DNA of 64,000 nucleotides from Chryseobacterium indologenes. Its GTDB lineage: Bacteria; Bacteroidota; Bacteroidia; Flavobacteriales; Weeksellaceae. The DNA lies in NCBI RefSeq assembly GCF_002025665.1, contig NZ_CP018786.1:5250749-5314748 (forward strand), written 5' to 3'. Positions 43,908-52,832 of this stretch are shown in pieces. Every line of letters begins with the position of its first letter. The stretch's first letter is position 1. The notes beneath the pieces are model-generated. The model saw nothing but the letters and a program-made list of their open reading frames with translations, was not told the DNA's origin and did not search any database. The position numbers and the translations under genes were made by a program.

Positions 43908-44105
43908 AATGATCTGGCAGCTAATATTTGCCCTCAAGATGATTTTCACCGAGAGTTTTTTGATGAAATTTTTTATAGAAATAGAATAGGATAGGCTATA
44001 GAAAGACGCGACAGCTTTCGTTCTTTACTCAATCATTTTGACACAGCAATATCACGTTGGAAATCTTTCTATTACATGGCTTTTATGGTAATTAGCTTTG
44101 AATAA
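43908..44105 (+). pseudogene. Transposase C-terminal remnant (IS4/IS5-type)
   Basis: One frame reads FFDEIFYRNRIG, a stop at 43992, then AIERRDSFRSLLNHFDTAIS and RWKSFYYMAFMVISFE to a stop at 44103. It matches the usual end of Bacteroidota IS transposases, in which the FFDE..Y..R..IER.NAW.DSF..LL.R.(D/E)T step is followed by a W..(F/W)...AF.VI segment. The expected NAWMD is missing, an in-frame stop interrupts it, and no terminal repeats or N-terminal part remain. It is a dead fragment, about 65 codons long. Upstream from 43693 to 43907 I see only A/T-rich sequence. Confidence 0.65.
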
Positions 44106-44131
44106 ATTTTATTAATCAAAATTACAACAAG

Positions 44132-47100
44132 ATGAAAAAAAATTCTTTTACTCTTTTATTTCTATTCTTTTTACAGATAGTTTTTGCTCAGCAATATAAA
44201 ATGCCAGTAGTTTATGCAAGTTCATTACAACCAGCAGAACCTGGACAGGAAGCAGGAATGTGTAATGATAATAATGTAAATACACTTTATCATTCCCGGT
44301 ATAATTTGAGTACAGCACTGCCGGATCAGTTAAATTTCAAATTTTCCAGTCGGGTAAAAAGTGTAAAAAGGTTGGTATACAAACCCAGAACAACAGGCCC
44401 TAATGGAATATGGACCAGTGTGAAGATTTCCTATTCTACGCAATCCAATCCTTCTGTTTTTATAACAGCAACCGGAGTTATTTCCTGGGCATCTGATAAT
44501 ATGGCAAAAACAATAGATTTGCCAACAGCAATTGTTCATCCAGATGTTATTAGGATTGATGTTCTAAGTGCTCAAAATAATTTTTCAAGTTGTGCAGAGA
44601 TGGAGTTTTATTCTGAAGAACAGATGGATCCTATACAAACAGAATGTACACTTCCAACCAATGAGTTTTCAGCGTATGCGGATATCCCTGTGTTGCCGCA
44701 AGTGGCAGGGTCTTCGGCTTCAAGTTTCCAATCGGGAGAAAATATAGAGAAATCCTTTGATGGTGACGTCAATACGCTTTATCATTGTAGCTGGAGTGCA
44801 ACAGCAGCCACTTTTCCTATTTCTCTGATTTATAAGTTTGATGGGCTGACATCTATGAATTATTTAAGGTACACCCCAAGACAAGATGGCGGGCCAAATG
44901 GCCTTTTCGGAAATATAAAAATAAGTTATAATACCATTTCTAATCCTGCTTATGTTGATATTGCTACTCAAAATTTTGGACAAACGAGTACCATTAAAAC
45001 TGTAGTTTTTCCTTCTGCAATTACTCCTTTAAATATAAAAATTGAGGTTCTGGATGGCAAAAACGATTTTGCCAGCTGTGCTGAAATGGAGTTTTTTCAG
45101 GCCAGTCCTAATAGTTTTAATCCTTCAGCTTATTCAAATATTTTTAATGATACTATTTTCAGTACTTTAAAACCAACTGTAACCCAACAGGATATTGATG
45201 CAATTTCCTCACCTTTCATTAAAAGGTTAGCGCAGTGCTTATTTAATAATACCTACAATAGAAAATACAGAGTTCAGACTTTTAGCGCATATAAAACAAT
45301 TGAATCAATAAACAATCAGTACAAAATAGCAAATTACAACGGCTATGAAAACCCAACAGGAATTACGTTTCAGAAAAATACAACAGCCATTATTTTTGCA
45401 AAAGATATTACAACTACAAACAAAGTTTATTTAAAAGTAAGAGATTTTGCTACTGAAGGTTCTTCTCCTGAAAAATCTTATGAATTGAAAAATGGGCTGA
45501 ACATTATTAATATTATAAATGCCGGACTCGGGTACATTTCATATTATACGGATGATGTAAATGCATTGCCCATATCGGTAAATATCACAGCAGGGATTGT
45601 AAATGGCATATATAAAAAAGGTACAACGTCTGCAGAATGGATTGAAATGCTAACTAATGATGTATATCCAAAAATTGATATAGAAGGGTATTATACGAAA
45701 CTGCTAATTGATAAGTCTGTCGTAAGCAATTTCCATTTCACCACAGCTCAGCCTTTAATCGATAAATACGATGCAATTGTTAAATCTGAGAGAGAAATGA
45801 TGGGCTTTTTTAAATTCAATAAAAATCTTAAAAACAGACAGCTTGTTTATACAGAATCTTTAGGAGGATGGTATGCAGGAGGCTTAGGAGCTCATCTAGA
45901 TCTTACTTGGGGACTTTCAAACTCTACTTCAGCAACCGGACTGGATTTTTGGGGTGTAGCTCATGAATTAGGCCATATCAATCAGGTAAGACCCGGCTTA
46001 AAATGGGTTGGAACAACAGAAATCACAAATAATATATATTCACTATGGGCATATTACAATTTGTATTCACCAACAGGAGCCAACAGATTTACTAGATTAG
46101 AAGGTGAAATTGCTGATAAAACGGCCTTTCCTAAAGTGGTAGGAAACAGATTTGGAGAAATTATTATTCAAACCCAAATTAACGGGAAGAGTATTATGGA
46201 TCAGTTCAGAACAGATTATGTGAATCCTGCTGACGCAAATTTCAGAAGCCTTATTCCGTTTTGGCAATTAGAATTATATTATCAATTGGCGGGTGCCTCA
46301 AAAAGTGCTTCCACGCTTGCATTTGATTCAGATATGTCGGATGAAGAGACACCTACGGTTACACCTGCCGTTCCCGGAGTAGATTATGCACATTGGTTTG
46401 CTATAGTAGCCGAGAAAGTAAGAAATACAAACGAAACCCAGCTTACCCAAGGGCAAATGGTTATGAATTTTGTGAAAAATACCTGTGACGCTGTGCAGGA
46501 AGACCTTACAGATTTCTTTACCAATACAGGGTTTTTAAAGCCTATTAATGCCACAATTTCAGATTACTCAAACGGTCAGCTTACGATTACACAAAGTATG
46601 ATTGATGATGTGAAAACCTATGTTTTAATGAAGGAATATGCAAAACCGGTATCTCCTGTAATTAATTATCTTTCGGCAAATAGCGTGAATGCATATAAGA
46701 ATCTTCTGCCTGTTTCAGGAATTACAGGAATTGGGGCTCAGGTTGTAAACAATGCACAAGGTCAATTTTTATTGGTAAATAATTCTAAGTGGAATAATGC
46801 GGTTGCATTTGAAACTTATGATGCAGGTAACCAGCTCATCAGTGTTTCTATTGTGGGAACGGGAGATACTACATTGGCAAATACATATGTTGATTTCCCT
46901 TCTAATGCTTTGAAAGTTTATGCAGTAGGATATAACGGACAAAAAATTCTTGTGTATCCGGCAAATACTTTAGCTGTTAAGGATAGTAAGACAAATAATA
47001 ATGAATTTATTGTTTATCCGAATCCTTTAAAAAATGGACAAAAACTGGTTATTCATATTAAAAATTCAAGAGAAAATTTGAATGCAGAATTATATGATAT

Positions 47101-47251
47101 GGCAGGAACATTATTGATTTCAGCAAAAGGTTCTTTAAGTGAAATAAATAAGGAAATTAATGATAAAATAAAAGATTTGAAAACTGGAATTTATGTTATT
47201 TCAATAAATGATGAAACCAATAAATATAACTCTAAGATTATTAAAGAATAA
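44132..47251 (+). CDS. M60-family (enhancin-like) metallopeptidase, T9SS-exported
   Basis: 1039 residues. Signal peptide 1-19 (ending VFAQ). Two discoidin/F5-8-like modules lie at about 25-165 and 175-325, each with LYHS or LYHC, a YxPR step and SCAEMEFY or SCAEMEFF near its end. The M60 catalytic region follows: zinc motif HELGH at 611-615 with the third ligand Glu630, as HExxH-x14-E. The C-terminal T9SS domain opens FIVYPNPLKNGQKLVIH and ends SKIIKE. Such enzymes cut mucin-type glycoproteins next to glycans. The discoidin modules probably bind sugars. A -7-like TAGCTTTG lies at 44093-44100, inside the transposase relic. Confidence 0.88.
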   Translation: MKKNSFTLLFLFFLQIVFAQQYKMPVVYASSLQPAEPGQEAGMCNDNNVNTLYHSRYNLSTALPDQLNFKFSSRVKSVKRLVYKPRTTGPNGIWTSVKISYSTQSNPSVFITATGVISWASDNMAKTIDLPTAIVHPDVIRIDVLSAQNNFSSCAEMEFYSEEQMDPIQTECTLPTNEFSAYADIPVLPQVAGSSASSFQSGENIEKSFDGDVNTLYHCSWSATAATFPISLIYKFDGLTSMNYLRYTPRQDGGPNGLFGNIKISYNTISNPAYVDIATQNFGQTSTIKTVVFPSAITPLNIKIEVLDGKNDFASCAEMEFFQASPNSFNPSAYSNIFNDTIFSTLKPTVTQQDIDAISSPFIKRLAQCLFNNTYNRKYRVQTFSAYKTIESINNQYKIANYNGYENPTGITFQKNTTAIIFAKDITTTNKVYLKVRDFATEGSSPEKSYELKNGLNIINIINAGLGYISYYTDDVNALPISVNITAGIVNGIYKKGTTSAEWIEMLTNDVYPKIDIEGYYTKLLIDKSVVSNFHFTTAQPLIDKYDAIVKSEREMMGFFKFNKNLKNRQLVYTESLGGWYAGGLGAHLDLTWGLSNSTSATGLDFWGVAHELGHINQVRPGLKWVGTTEITNNIYSLWAYYNLYSPTGANRFTRLEGEIADKTAFPKVVGNRFGEIIIQTQINGKSIMDQFRTDYVNPADANFRSLIPFWQLELYYQLAGASKSASTLAFDSDMSDEETPTVTPAVPGVDYAHWFAIVAEKVRNTNETQLTQGQMVMNFVKNTCDAVQEDLTDFFTNTGFLKPINATISDYSNGQLTITQSMIDDVKTYVLMKEYAKPVSPVINYLSANSVNAYKNLLPVSGITGIGAQVVNNAQGQFLLVNNSKWNNAVAFETYDAGNQLISVSIVGTGDTTLANTYVDFPSNALKVYAVGYNGQKILVYPANTLAVKDSKTNNNEFIVYPNPLKNGQKLVIHIKNSRENLNAELYDMAGTLLISAKGSLSEINKEINDKIKDLKTGIYVISINDETNKYNSKIIKE

Positions 47252-47597
47252 TATTTGTAATTAATTTGCCGAAATTTGATATTATCCAATTGGACGCACA
47301 TTAAAAACTATTACGTAATTGAGATTTAATTAAGATGATATAAACAGCAGGAAATTTTGAATTTCTGCTGTTTTTTTATTCATTTTGAGTAAAAATTTTA
47401 TAGAAAGTCCATAGTAAATCATCTATCATCTAACAAGTAATTTTAAAAAATGATTACTTAAAAAATTAAGCATCATAATGCGTTCTATTCTTACCTTTAC
47501 CTTTTAAAATATCTGTATGCTGAAAGAAAGAGCTGATCATCAACTGGCTTATTGGTAGAGGAAAATCATAATATAACAAAGTCAAAATGATTAAAAA
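47252..47597 (+). other. Intergenic region with the M60 terminator (47342-47378)
   Basis: AAACAGCAG (47342-47350) pairs with CTGCTGTTT (47365-47373) with an extra inner A/T stem, followed by a run of T. That is a good terminator for the peptidase gene. The rest up to 47597 holds no gene; ATGs are followed by early stops. Confidence 0.7.
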
Positions 47598-48569
47598 ATG
47601 ACAGGAGGATTCAGAAAAAAGATCCGTCAGAAAAATGCGGAGAACAGTGGTTTCGGAACCAATGCCTCAGGAAGGTTCATCAATAAAGATGGTCTCCCGA
47701 ATGTTCAGAGAAGGGGTGTGAATGTGTTCAACAGGTTAAGCTGGTATCACACCATGCTGAATTTATCCTCATTTCGATTTATTTCTTATTTGGTTATCGC
47801 TTATATTCTCATTAATCTACTGTTTGCCATGATCTATTACCTGATTGGGGTAGAGCACCTTACAGGAATAGATAAGAGTGATCCACTCAATGAATTTATT
47901 GATGTCTTTTTCTTCAGTTCTCAGACATTCACAACGGTTGGATATGGGAGAATCGCTCCGGTAGGATTTTTGGCAAGTCTTGTAGCAACTTTTGAAGCTT
48001 TTCTGGGATTGCTTACCTTTGCCATTGCAACAGGACTTTTTTATGGAAGATTTTCAAGACCGCGGGCATACCTTAGATTTTCTGATATTGCAGTTATTGC
48101 TCCTTTTCAGGAATCTTCAGCATTGATGTTCAGGCTTGCTCCCTATAAAAATAATGCATTGACGGATGCAGACGTAATTGTTTCTGTAGCCATTGAGGTT
48201 ATGGAAAATGGAGTTGCCAAAAGTAATTTTTACAGACTTACCACGCAGATGAGTAAGATCAATACTTTGGCTCTCAACTGGACTGTAGTGCATAAAATTG
48301 ATGAAAACTCTCCGTTTTACGGTTTTTCTGAAGAAGATTTTAAAAATACAGATATTGAGCTTATCGTACAGGTACGCGCATTTGACGAAGTCTTTTCAAA
48401 TACGGTGGTTCAAAGATCGTCTTATACTACAGGAGAAATTGTATACGGAGCTAAATTTGTTCCGATGTATTATCCAAACAAAGAAAATCTTTCAACGGTA
48501 CTGGATCTGGATAAAATTAACGAGTATAAAAAAGAAGAACTTCCGGAGTCCGTGAGAAACAAAGAATAA
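47598..48569 (+). CDS. Inward-rectifier-type potassium channel (KirBac-like)
   Basis: 323 residues. A basic N-terminal stretch of about 50 residues is followed by the slide-helix region (NVFNRLSWYHTMLNLSSFRF), first span (about 53-75), pore helix and selectivity filter TVGYG in SSQTFTTVGYGRIAPVG, second span (LVATFEAFLGLLTFAIATGL) and then a cytoplasmic immunoglobulin-like domain (RPRAYLRFSDIAVIAPFQ, ALNWTVVHKIDENSPFYGF, RSSYTTGEIVYGAKF). This is the KirBac plan. It conducts K+ at the inner membrane. The stop codon adjoins the ATG of the next gene with no gap. Confidence 0.92.
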   Translation: MTGGFRKKIRQKNAENSGFGTNASGRFINKDGLPNVQRRGVNVFNRLSWYHTMLNLSSFRFISYLVIAYILINLLFAMIYYLIGVEHLTGIDKSDPLNEFIDVFFFSSQTFTTVGYGRIAPVGFLASLVATFEAFLGLLTFAIATGLFYGRFSRPRAYLRFSDIAVIAPFQESSALMFRLAPYKNNALTDADVIVSVAIEVMENGVAKSNFYRLTTQMSKINTLALNWTVVHKIDENSPFYGFSEEDFKNTDIELIVQVRAFDEVFSNTVVQRSSYTTGEIVYGAKFVPMYYPNKENLSTVLDLDKINEYKKEELPESVRNKE

Positions 48570-49058
48570 ATGGATTTAGATTTTTATAAAAAACAGGCGA
48601 TACAAAAGCAGAAAGAACACAAGAAATTTCTGGACGGATTAAAGAAAAAACCGCCCAAAAATCTCGATTATATAGTGCAGGAAACACATGATGAAGTTTT
48701 TGAAGAAATAGACTGTTTGCAGTGTGCCAATTGCTGCAAAACAACGGGACCTCTCTATACCGAAAAAGATATTGAGAGAATTTCCAAACATCTTCGAATG
48801 AAGTCTGCAGACTTTGAAGCAAAGTTTTTAAGAGTAGATGAAGATAATGATAAAGTATTACAGAATCTTCCCTGTTTTTTTCTGAACAACGATAATACAT
48901 GTTCTATCTACGATGTAAGACCAAAAGCCTGTCGTGAATATCCTCATACAGACCGTAAAAAGATTTATCAGATCAATAATTTGATGCTGAAAAATACTGT
49001 TATCTGTCCTGCAGCATTTGAATTCGTAGAAAAAATGATGAAGAATGTGACGAAGTAA
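48570..49058 (+). CDS. YkgJ-family cysteine-cluster protein
   Basis: 162 residues, no signal peptide. A lysine-rich start leads to the Cys cluster CLQCANCCKTTGPLYTEKDI at about 50-70, then LPCFFLNNDNTCSIYDVRP and KACREYPH. The eight Cys positions fit the CxCxxCC...C...C...C pattern of YkgJ, which binds zinc or an Fe-S cluster. It is directly coupled to the potassium channel gene. Whether it serves the channel is unknown. Confidence 0.88.
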   Translation: MDLDFYKKQAIQKQKEHKKFLDGLKKKPPKNLDYIVQETHDEVFEEIDCLQCANCCKTTGPLYTEKDIERISKHLRMKSADFEAKFLRVDEDNDKVLQNLPCFFLNNDNTCSIYDVRPKACREYPHTDRKKIYQINNLMLKNTVICPAAFEFVEKMMKNVTK

Positions 49059-49067
49059 ACCTAAGGC

Positions 49068-49169
49068 GGGGAGCTGGATGCTGGAAGCAGGAAGTCTTGA
49101 TAATAGACCATTTCAGCTAATATTTTCACTGAAATAAACTTCCAGTTTCCAGCATCTCGCTTCCAGTCC
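49068..49169. repeat. Dispersed intergenic inverted repeat (GGAAG/CTGGA type)
   Basis: The left arm, 49068-49095, is built of GCTGGATGCTGGAAGCAGG units; the right arm, 49138-49169, holds the imperfect complement with TTTCCAGCATCTCGCTTCCAG. An inner hairpin TTTCAG/CTGAAA sits at 49111-49134. Arms of this composition are, in my memory, scattered through Chryseobacterium intergenic regions. It lies just after the YkgJ gene and could act as a terminator or as a REP/MITE-like element. Confidence 0.55.
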
Positions 49170-49294
49170 AATCATCTGAACTGATTTTTGCAAATTCCTC
49201 TTAAATAATTATAAAGTACGTTAAATAAGTCTTTTACACATAATTTTATAAATGATGCCTCGTTTAAGTTAAACAATCATTTAAATATTACATT

Positions 49295-49597
49295 ATGAAA
49301 AAGTTATTTTTAACGGCAGCGTTTACATTAGTCGGAGTAATCGCAGTATCAGCACAATCAACACCACAAAAGCCGGCCGATACTTCTACTAATAACACTA
49401 CGACAACTCAAACTCAACAACCGAATACACAGACTACAAGTCCTTCGGATCAGAAGAATCAACAGGAAAAATCACCTGCAACTACAATGGAAACTGCACC
49501 TGCAACGGATCCATCAGTAAGTACAACGCCTACTGATGCCACTAAACCTGCAGATGCTCCTAAAGAAGAGAAGAAAGACAAAAAGAAGAAAAAGTAA
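49295..49597 (+). CDS. Small secreted Thr/Gln/Pro/Lys-rich protein
   Basis: 100 residues: signal peptide 1-20 (ending VSAQ), then low-complexity Thr, Asn, Gln and Pro (TSTNNTTTTQTQQPNTQTTS), an Ala/Asp/Thr section, and a terminal block of lysines (KEEKKDKKKKK). The composition suggests disorder and a strongly basic end that may bind nucleic acid or polyanionic surface polymers. No family is recognised. The gene is alone and is followed by a strong terminator. Confidence 0.65.
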   Translation: MKKLFLTAAFTLVGVIAVSAQSTPQKPADTSTNNTTTTQTQQPNTQTTSPSDQKNQQEKSPATTMETAPATDPSVSTTPTDATKPADAPKEEKKDKKKKK

Positions 49598-49622
49598 AAG
49601 CACTTTAGCAAACACTAGTCGG

Positions 49623-49656
49623 AATCCTGAAATCTTGTATTTCAGGATTTTTTTTG
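49623..49656 (+). terminator. Terminator overlapping the end of the DUF1801 gene
   Basis: Perfect arms AATCCTGAAAT (49623-49633) and ATTTCAGGATT (49639-49649) with loop CTTGT and a following T-run. It ends the plus-strand small gene. The last codons of the minus-strand gene (stop at 49642) lie inside the right arm, so the same stem can end both. Confidence 0.8.
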
Positions 49657-50010
49657 TTCGATTTCTTTTGTTTTGAACCGGAGGATCTTAGTGATCAGAT
49701 CCAGTGGCAGATTTTCAGTGATTGGAAATTGAACGGCCCCTTTTGAAAATTTATATTTTCTTTCTTTAAAATCTTTTTCAAAATTACGGATACCTTCAGC
49801 TCCGGGATAGAATCCGATATGTTTTTTATATCCCGCAAAATAAATTAATGGTTTTCCTTTGTATCGAAAAGCAGGCATCTGATATCCAATATATTCTTCC
49901 AAATCCGGAATCTGTAAATGGATGGCTTTTCTGAGTTCAATCAATTTTTTCTGTACTTCTATCGGGAACAGAAGAATGTATTCATCAATATTTTTAAAGG
50001 TGTTTTGCAT
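49642..50010 (-). CDS. DUF1801 (YdhG-like) protein
   Basis: 122 residues from the ATG at 50010; an upstream in-frame ATG at 50148 would run through two terminators. Seen: FKNIDEYILLFPIEVQKKL, EYIGYQMPAFRYKGKPLIYF, AGYKKHIGFYPG and KGAVQFPITENLPL, the conserved order of DUF1801. Relatives include the frataxin-like iron-binding Fra/YdhG proteins of Bacillus, so iron binding is possible but not shown. It is transcribed from the same strand as gdhA but is separated from it by two hairpins. Confidence 0.85.
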   Translation of the reverse strand: MQNTFKNIDEYILLFPIEVQKKLIELRKAIHLQIPDLEEYIGYQMPAFRYKGKPLIYFAGYKKHIGFYPGAEGIRNFEKDFKERKYKFSKGAVQFPITENLPLDLITKILRFKTKEIEQKKS

Positions 50011-50026
50011 GATATAAAAATAAAAA

Positions 50027-50049
50027 AAGCACTGCATATAGCAGCGCTT
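50027..50049 (-). terminator. Second hairpin downstream of gdhA
   Basis: AAAGCACTGC and GCAGCGCTTT pair around ATATA with one mismatch. On the minus strand the stem is followed by a T-rich run. Together with the stem at 50104-50130 it forms a tandem pair after gdhA. Confidence 0.55.
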
Positions 50050-50094
50050 TCTCCTTTCACTTTTTACTTTTTTCCCATTATCCCGGGAACAGGC

Positions 50095-50130
50095 TATATC
50101 AAAAAAGGTCGGGAGTTTTTCCCAACCTTT
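50095..50130 (-). terminator. gdhA terminator
   Basis: Arms AAAGGTCGGGA (50104-50114) and TCCCAACCTTT (50120-50130), one G-U or mismatch, followed on the minus strand by TTTTTTGAT. It lies 11 bases after the gdhA stop codon. Confidence 0.8.
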
Positions 50131-50140
50131 GTTTTTTTTG

Positions 50141-51499
50141 TTACACAACTCCTTGAGCCAACATTGCTTCTGCTACTTTTACGAAGCCGGCAATATTTGC
50201 ACCTTTTACGTAGTTTACATAACCGTCTTCGTCTTTTCCGTAGTCTCTACAAGCTTTGTGGATACCGATCATGATTTCCTTTAATCTTGCATCAACTTCT
50301 TCAGAAGTCCAGTTAAGACGGATAGAGTTCTGAGTCATTTCTAATCCTGATGTAGCAACACCTCCAGCGTTGGAAGCCTTACCAGGAGAGAATAATACTT
50401 TATTGTCTAAGAAATAGTTGATGGCATCTAGTGTAGAAGGCATATTAGCCGCTTCAGTTACACAAACACATCCGTTTTCAACTAATTTTCTTGCATCATC
50501 TAAATCTAGTTCGTTTTGAGTTGCAGAAGGGAAAGCAACATCACACTTCACATCCCAAGGACGTTTTCCAGCATGGAACTCAGCTGAAGGATATTTTTTA
50601 GCATAGTCTTCAGCTCTGTTATTTCCTGAAGATCTAAGCTCCAATAAATAATCGATCTTTTCTCCGCTGATACCGTCTTTATCATAGATGTATCCGTCTG
50701 GTCCAGAGATTGTTACTACTTTAGCTCCTAGTTCAGTTGCTTTTTTGATAACTCCCCAAGCTACGTTTCCGAAACCTGATACTGTTACGATTTTATCCTG
50801 GAAATTCTGTCCGATCGTTTTAAGCATCTGCTCTGCGAAGTATACTACACCGTATCCTGTAGCTTCAGGACGGATTAATGAACCTCCATAAGCAAGACCT
50901 TTTCCTGTAAGAACTCCGGTAAACTCATTTCTGATTTTCTTGTACTGACCGAATAAATATCCGATTTCTCTTGCTCCAACACCGATATCTCCAGCAGGTA
51001 CGTCTGTTTCAGGGCCGATGTGCTTACATAATTCGGTCATGAAAGCCTGGCAGAAACGCATTACTTCCATATCAGATTTTCCTTGTGGATCGAAATCTGA
51101 ACCTCCTTTACCACCTCCCATTGGAAGAGTTGTCAAAGAATTTTTGAATACTTGTTCGAACGCTAAGAATTTAAGAACAGATAAGTTTACAGTAGGGTGG
51201 AAACGGATTCCTCCTTTGTATGGTCCAATAGCAGAGTTCATTTGAATTCTGAAACCTCTGTTAACCTGAATTTCTCCTTTGTCATCAACCCATGGAACTC
51301 TGAAAATAATAATTCTTTCAGCTTCAGCCATTCTTTCAAGCAGCTTCATTCCGGTATATTCTTTTTTAGTAGCAATGAATGGAATTACGGTTACGGCAAC
51401 TTCTTTTACAGCCTGTAAAAATTCCGGTTCGTTAGGATTTTTTGCTTCAATTTTTGCAATAAACTCTTGGATTTTCTGGTCAATATTATATTGTTCCAT
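50141..51499 (-). CDS. gdhA: NADP-type glutamate dehydrogenase
   Basis: 452 residues, the length of the hexameric bacterial enzyme. Seen: catalytic region PMGGGKGGSDFDPQGKSDME with the substrate-binding Lys, PAGDIGVGAREIGYLFGQYK, the dinucleotide fold TVSGFGNVAWGVIKKA, and the late FSPGKASNAGGVATSGLEM. It converts 2-oxoglutarate and ammonium to glutamate. NADP preference is inferred from length and from the sequence SGFGNVA followed by Ser at the adenosine-ribose position. It is transcribed alone from a strong promoter (51526-51555). Confidence 0.95.
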   Translation of the reverse strand: MEQYNIDQKIQEFIAKIEAKNPNEPEFLQAVKEVAVTVIPFIATKKEYTGMKLLERMAEAERIIIFRVPWVDDKGEIQVNRGFRIQMNSAIGPYKGGIRFHPTVNLSVLKFLAFEQVFKNSLTTLPMGGGKGGSDFDPQGKSDMEVMRFCQAFMTELCKHIGPETDVPAGDIGVGAREIGYLFGQYKKIRNEFTGVLTGKGLAYGGSLIRPEATGYGVVYFAEQMLKTIGQNFQDKIVTVSGFGNVAWGVIKKATELGAKVVTISGPDGYIYDKDGISGEKIDYLLELRSSGNNRAEDYAKKYPSAEFHAGKRPWDVKCDVAFPSATQNELDLDDARKLVENGCVCVTEAANMPSTLDAINYFLDNKVLFSPGKASNAGGVATSGLEMTQNSIRLNWTSEEVDARLKEIMIGIHKACRDYGKDEDGYVNYVKGANIAGFVKVAEAMLAQGVV

Positions 51500-51525
51500 A
51501 TATTAAGGTTGAATATTATTGTCAA

Positions 51526-51555
51526 CAAATTTAATTTTTTTTTCAAGATTCACAA
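51526..51555 (-). promoter_or_regulatory. gdhA promoter
   Basis: On the minus strand TTG (51555-51553), a 19-base spacer and TAAATTTG (51533-51526) agree well with the Bacteroidota consensus. The start codon follows 26 bases after the -7 box. Confidence 0.7.
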
Positions 51556-51689
51556 CACTATATTTTAACATTGTTAAAAATTAAATAATAATGTTCCGTA
51601 ATATTATTAAATTGATAATTTATGTTCAAATTTTATTAAAAATGAAATGTTATATGTGAAATAATGCAATATTAAGAAATCGTTAAATC

Positions 51690-52799
51690 TTAAATTGCGA
51701 TGAATTGCCTCCCGGAAAATGATTTTACTTTCCCTAAAAGTTCCAATTCTAAAATTATTGGTAAGATTTTATGGGTAGGGAGATCAATTCTCAGTGAGAG
51801 ATCGTCTAAACAAATTTGAGGATAAGATTGAATAGATTGATATATTAATTTCTGATTGTCAGATAATTGTGGTTTTGTCTCGCTATAAGGAAATAACTCT
51901 TCTATTTTTTCTTTAGGATCATTTAATCCAAGGAGTCCAATAAGATCTTTTATGGTAGAAATAGCGGTTGCTTTATTATGGAAAATCAGCTGATTACATC
52001 CCTGGCTATTGCTTTCCGTAATTTTTCCAGGCAGAGCAAAAACATCACGGTTATAATCATTAGCAAATGTTGCTGTGCTCACAGAACCTCCTCCAAAACC
52101 TGTTTCCACTACAATAGTTGCCGGAGATATTCCTGCCACGATTCTGTTTCTTTGGATGAAGTTTTCCCGATCTGGCTTTCTGGAAGAGCTGAACTCCGTT
52201 ATTAATGCACCTCCTTCCTGTAAAATTTTCTCAGAAAGTTTTCTGTTTGTTGCCGGATATAAATATTGAAAACCATGTGCAAGAACTGCTACAGTGGGTT
52301 TTTGATGACAAATAGACTGTTCGTGAACTTCTTTGTCGATGCCTAAAGCAAGACCGCTTACAGATGTATATTTTGAAGATTGTGTTGCTTTGAAGAAGTC
52401 TTCAATAAACTGTTTTCCATAAGTTGTCATATTTCGAGTTCCTACAATACTTACCTTGGGCAGTGCATTCTCAATATTCCCTTTTTGATAAAGAATAGCC
52501 GGAGCATCATTACATTCATTAAGTAGAGAAGGGATTTCTTTGAGATGTTTTAACCTGATTTGAATATTATTTTTTTCGCAAAAATTTAATTCTTCTTCTG
52601 CGAATTTCAAATGAGACTTATTTCCAATATCCGAGACTGTTCTTTGTCCTATTCCTTCCAGTCTTTTATATTCTTTTTTTGCTCTTTTCCAGGCTTCCTG
52701 AGCGCTTCCAAAAGTACGGACAAGTTTATGAAAATGAATATCACCAATCTGGCTGCATTCGTGGAGGGCGATGGCATAAAAGTATTCTTCGGAGATCAT
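51690..52799 (-). CDS. dprA: DNA-processing protein DprA
   Basis: 369 residues. N-terminal SAM-like helical region (about 1-70, with helix-hairpin-helix LEGIGQRTVSDI), the Rossmann-like DprA domain (VSIVGTRNMTTYGKQFIEDF, SGLALGIDKEVHEQSI, ATIVVETGFGGGSVSTATFA, FALPGKITESNSQGCNQLI) and a C-terminal winged helix (about 305-369). It loads RecA on incoming single strands during transformation. Together with yifB/comM this points to natural competence. The stop of the rhomboid gene is 34 bases upstream, so both are probably one operon. Confidence 0.95.
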   Translation of the reverse strand: MISEEYFYAIALHECSQIGDIHFHKLVRTFGSAQEAWKRAKKEYKRLEGIGQRTVSDIGNKSHLKFAEEELNFCEKNNIQIRLKHLKEIPSLLNECNDAPAILYQKGNIENALPKVSIVGTRNMTTYGKQFIEDFFKATQSSKYTSVSGLALGIDKEVHEQSICHQKPTVAVLAHGFQYLYPATNRKLSEKILQEGGALITEFSSSRKPDRENFIQRNRIVAGISPATIVVETGFGGGSVSTATFANDYNRDVFALPGKITESNSQGCNQLIFHNKATAISTIKDLIGLLGLNDPKEKIEELFPYSETKPQLSDNQKLIYQSIQSYPQICLDDLSLRIDLPTHKILPIILELELLGKVKSFSGRQFIAI

Positions 52800-52832
52800 G
52801 TGTGTTTTTTTTCAAATGTAATGAAATAAGTT

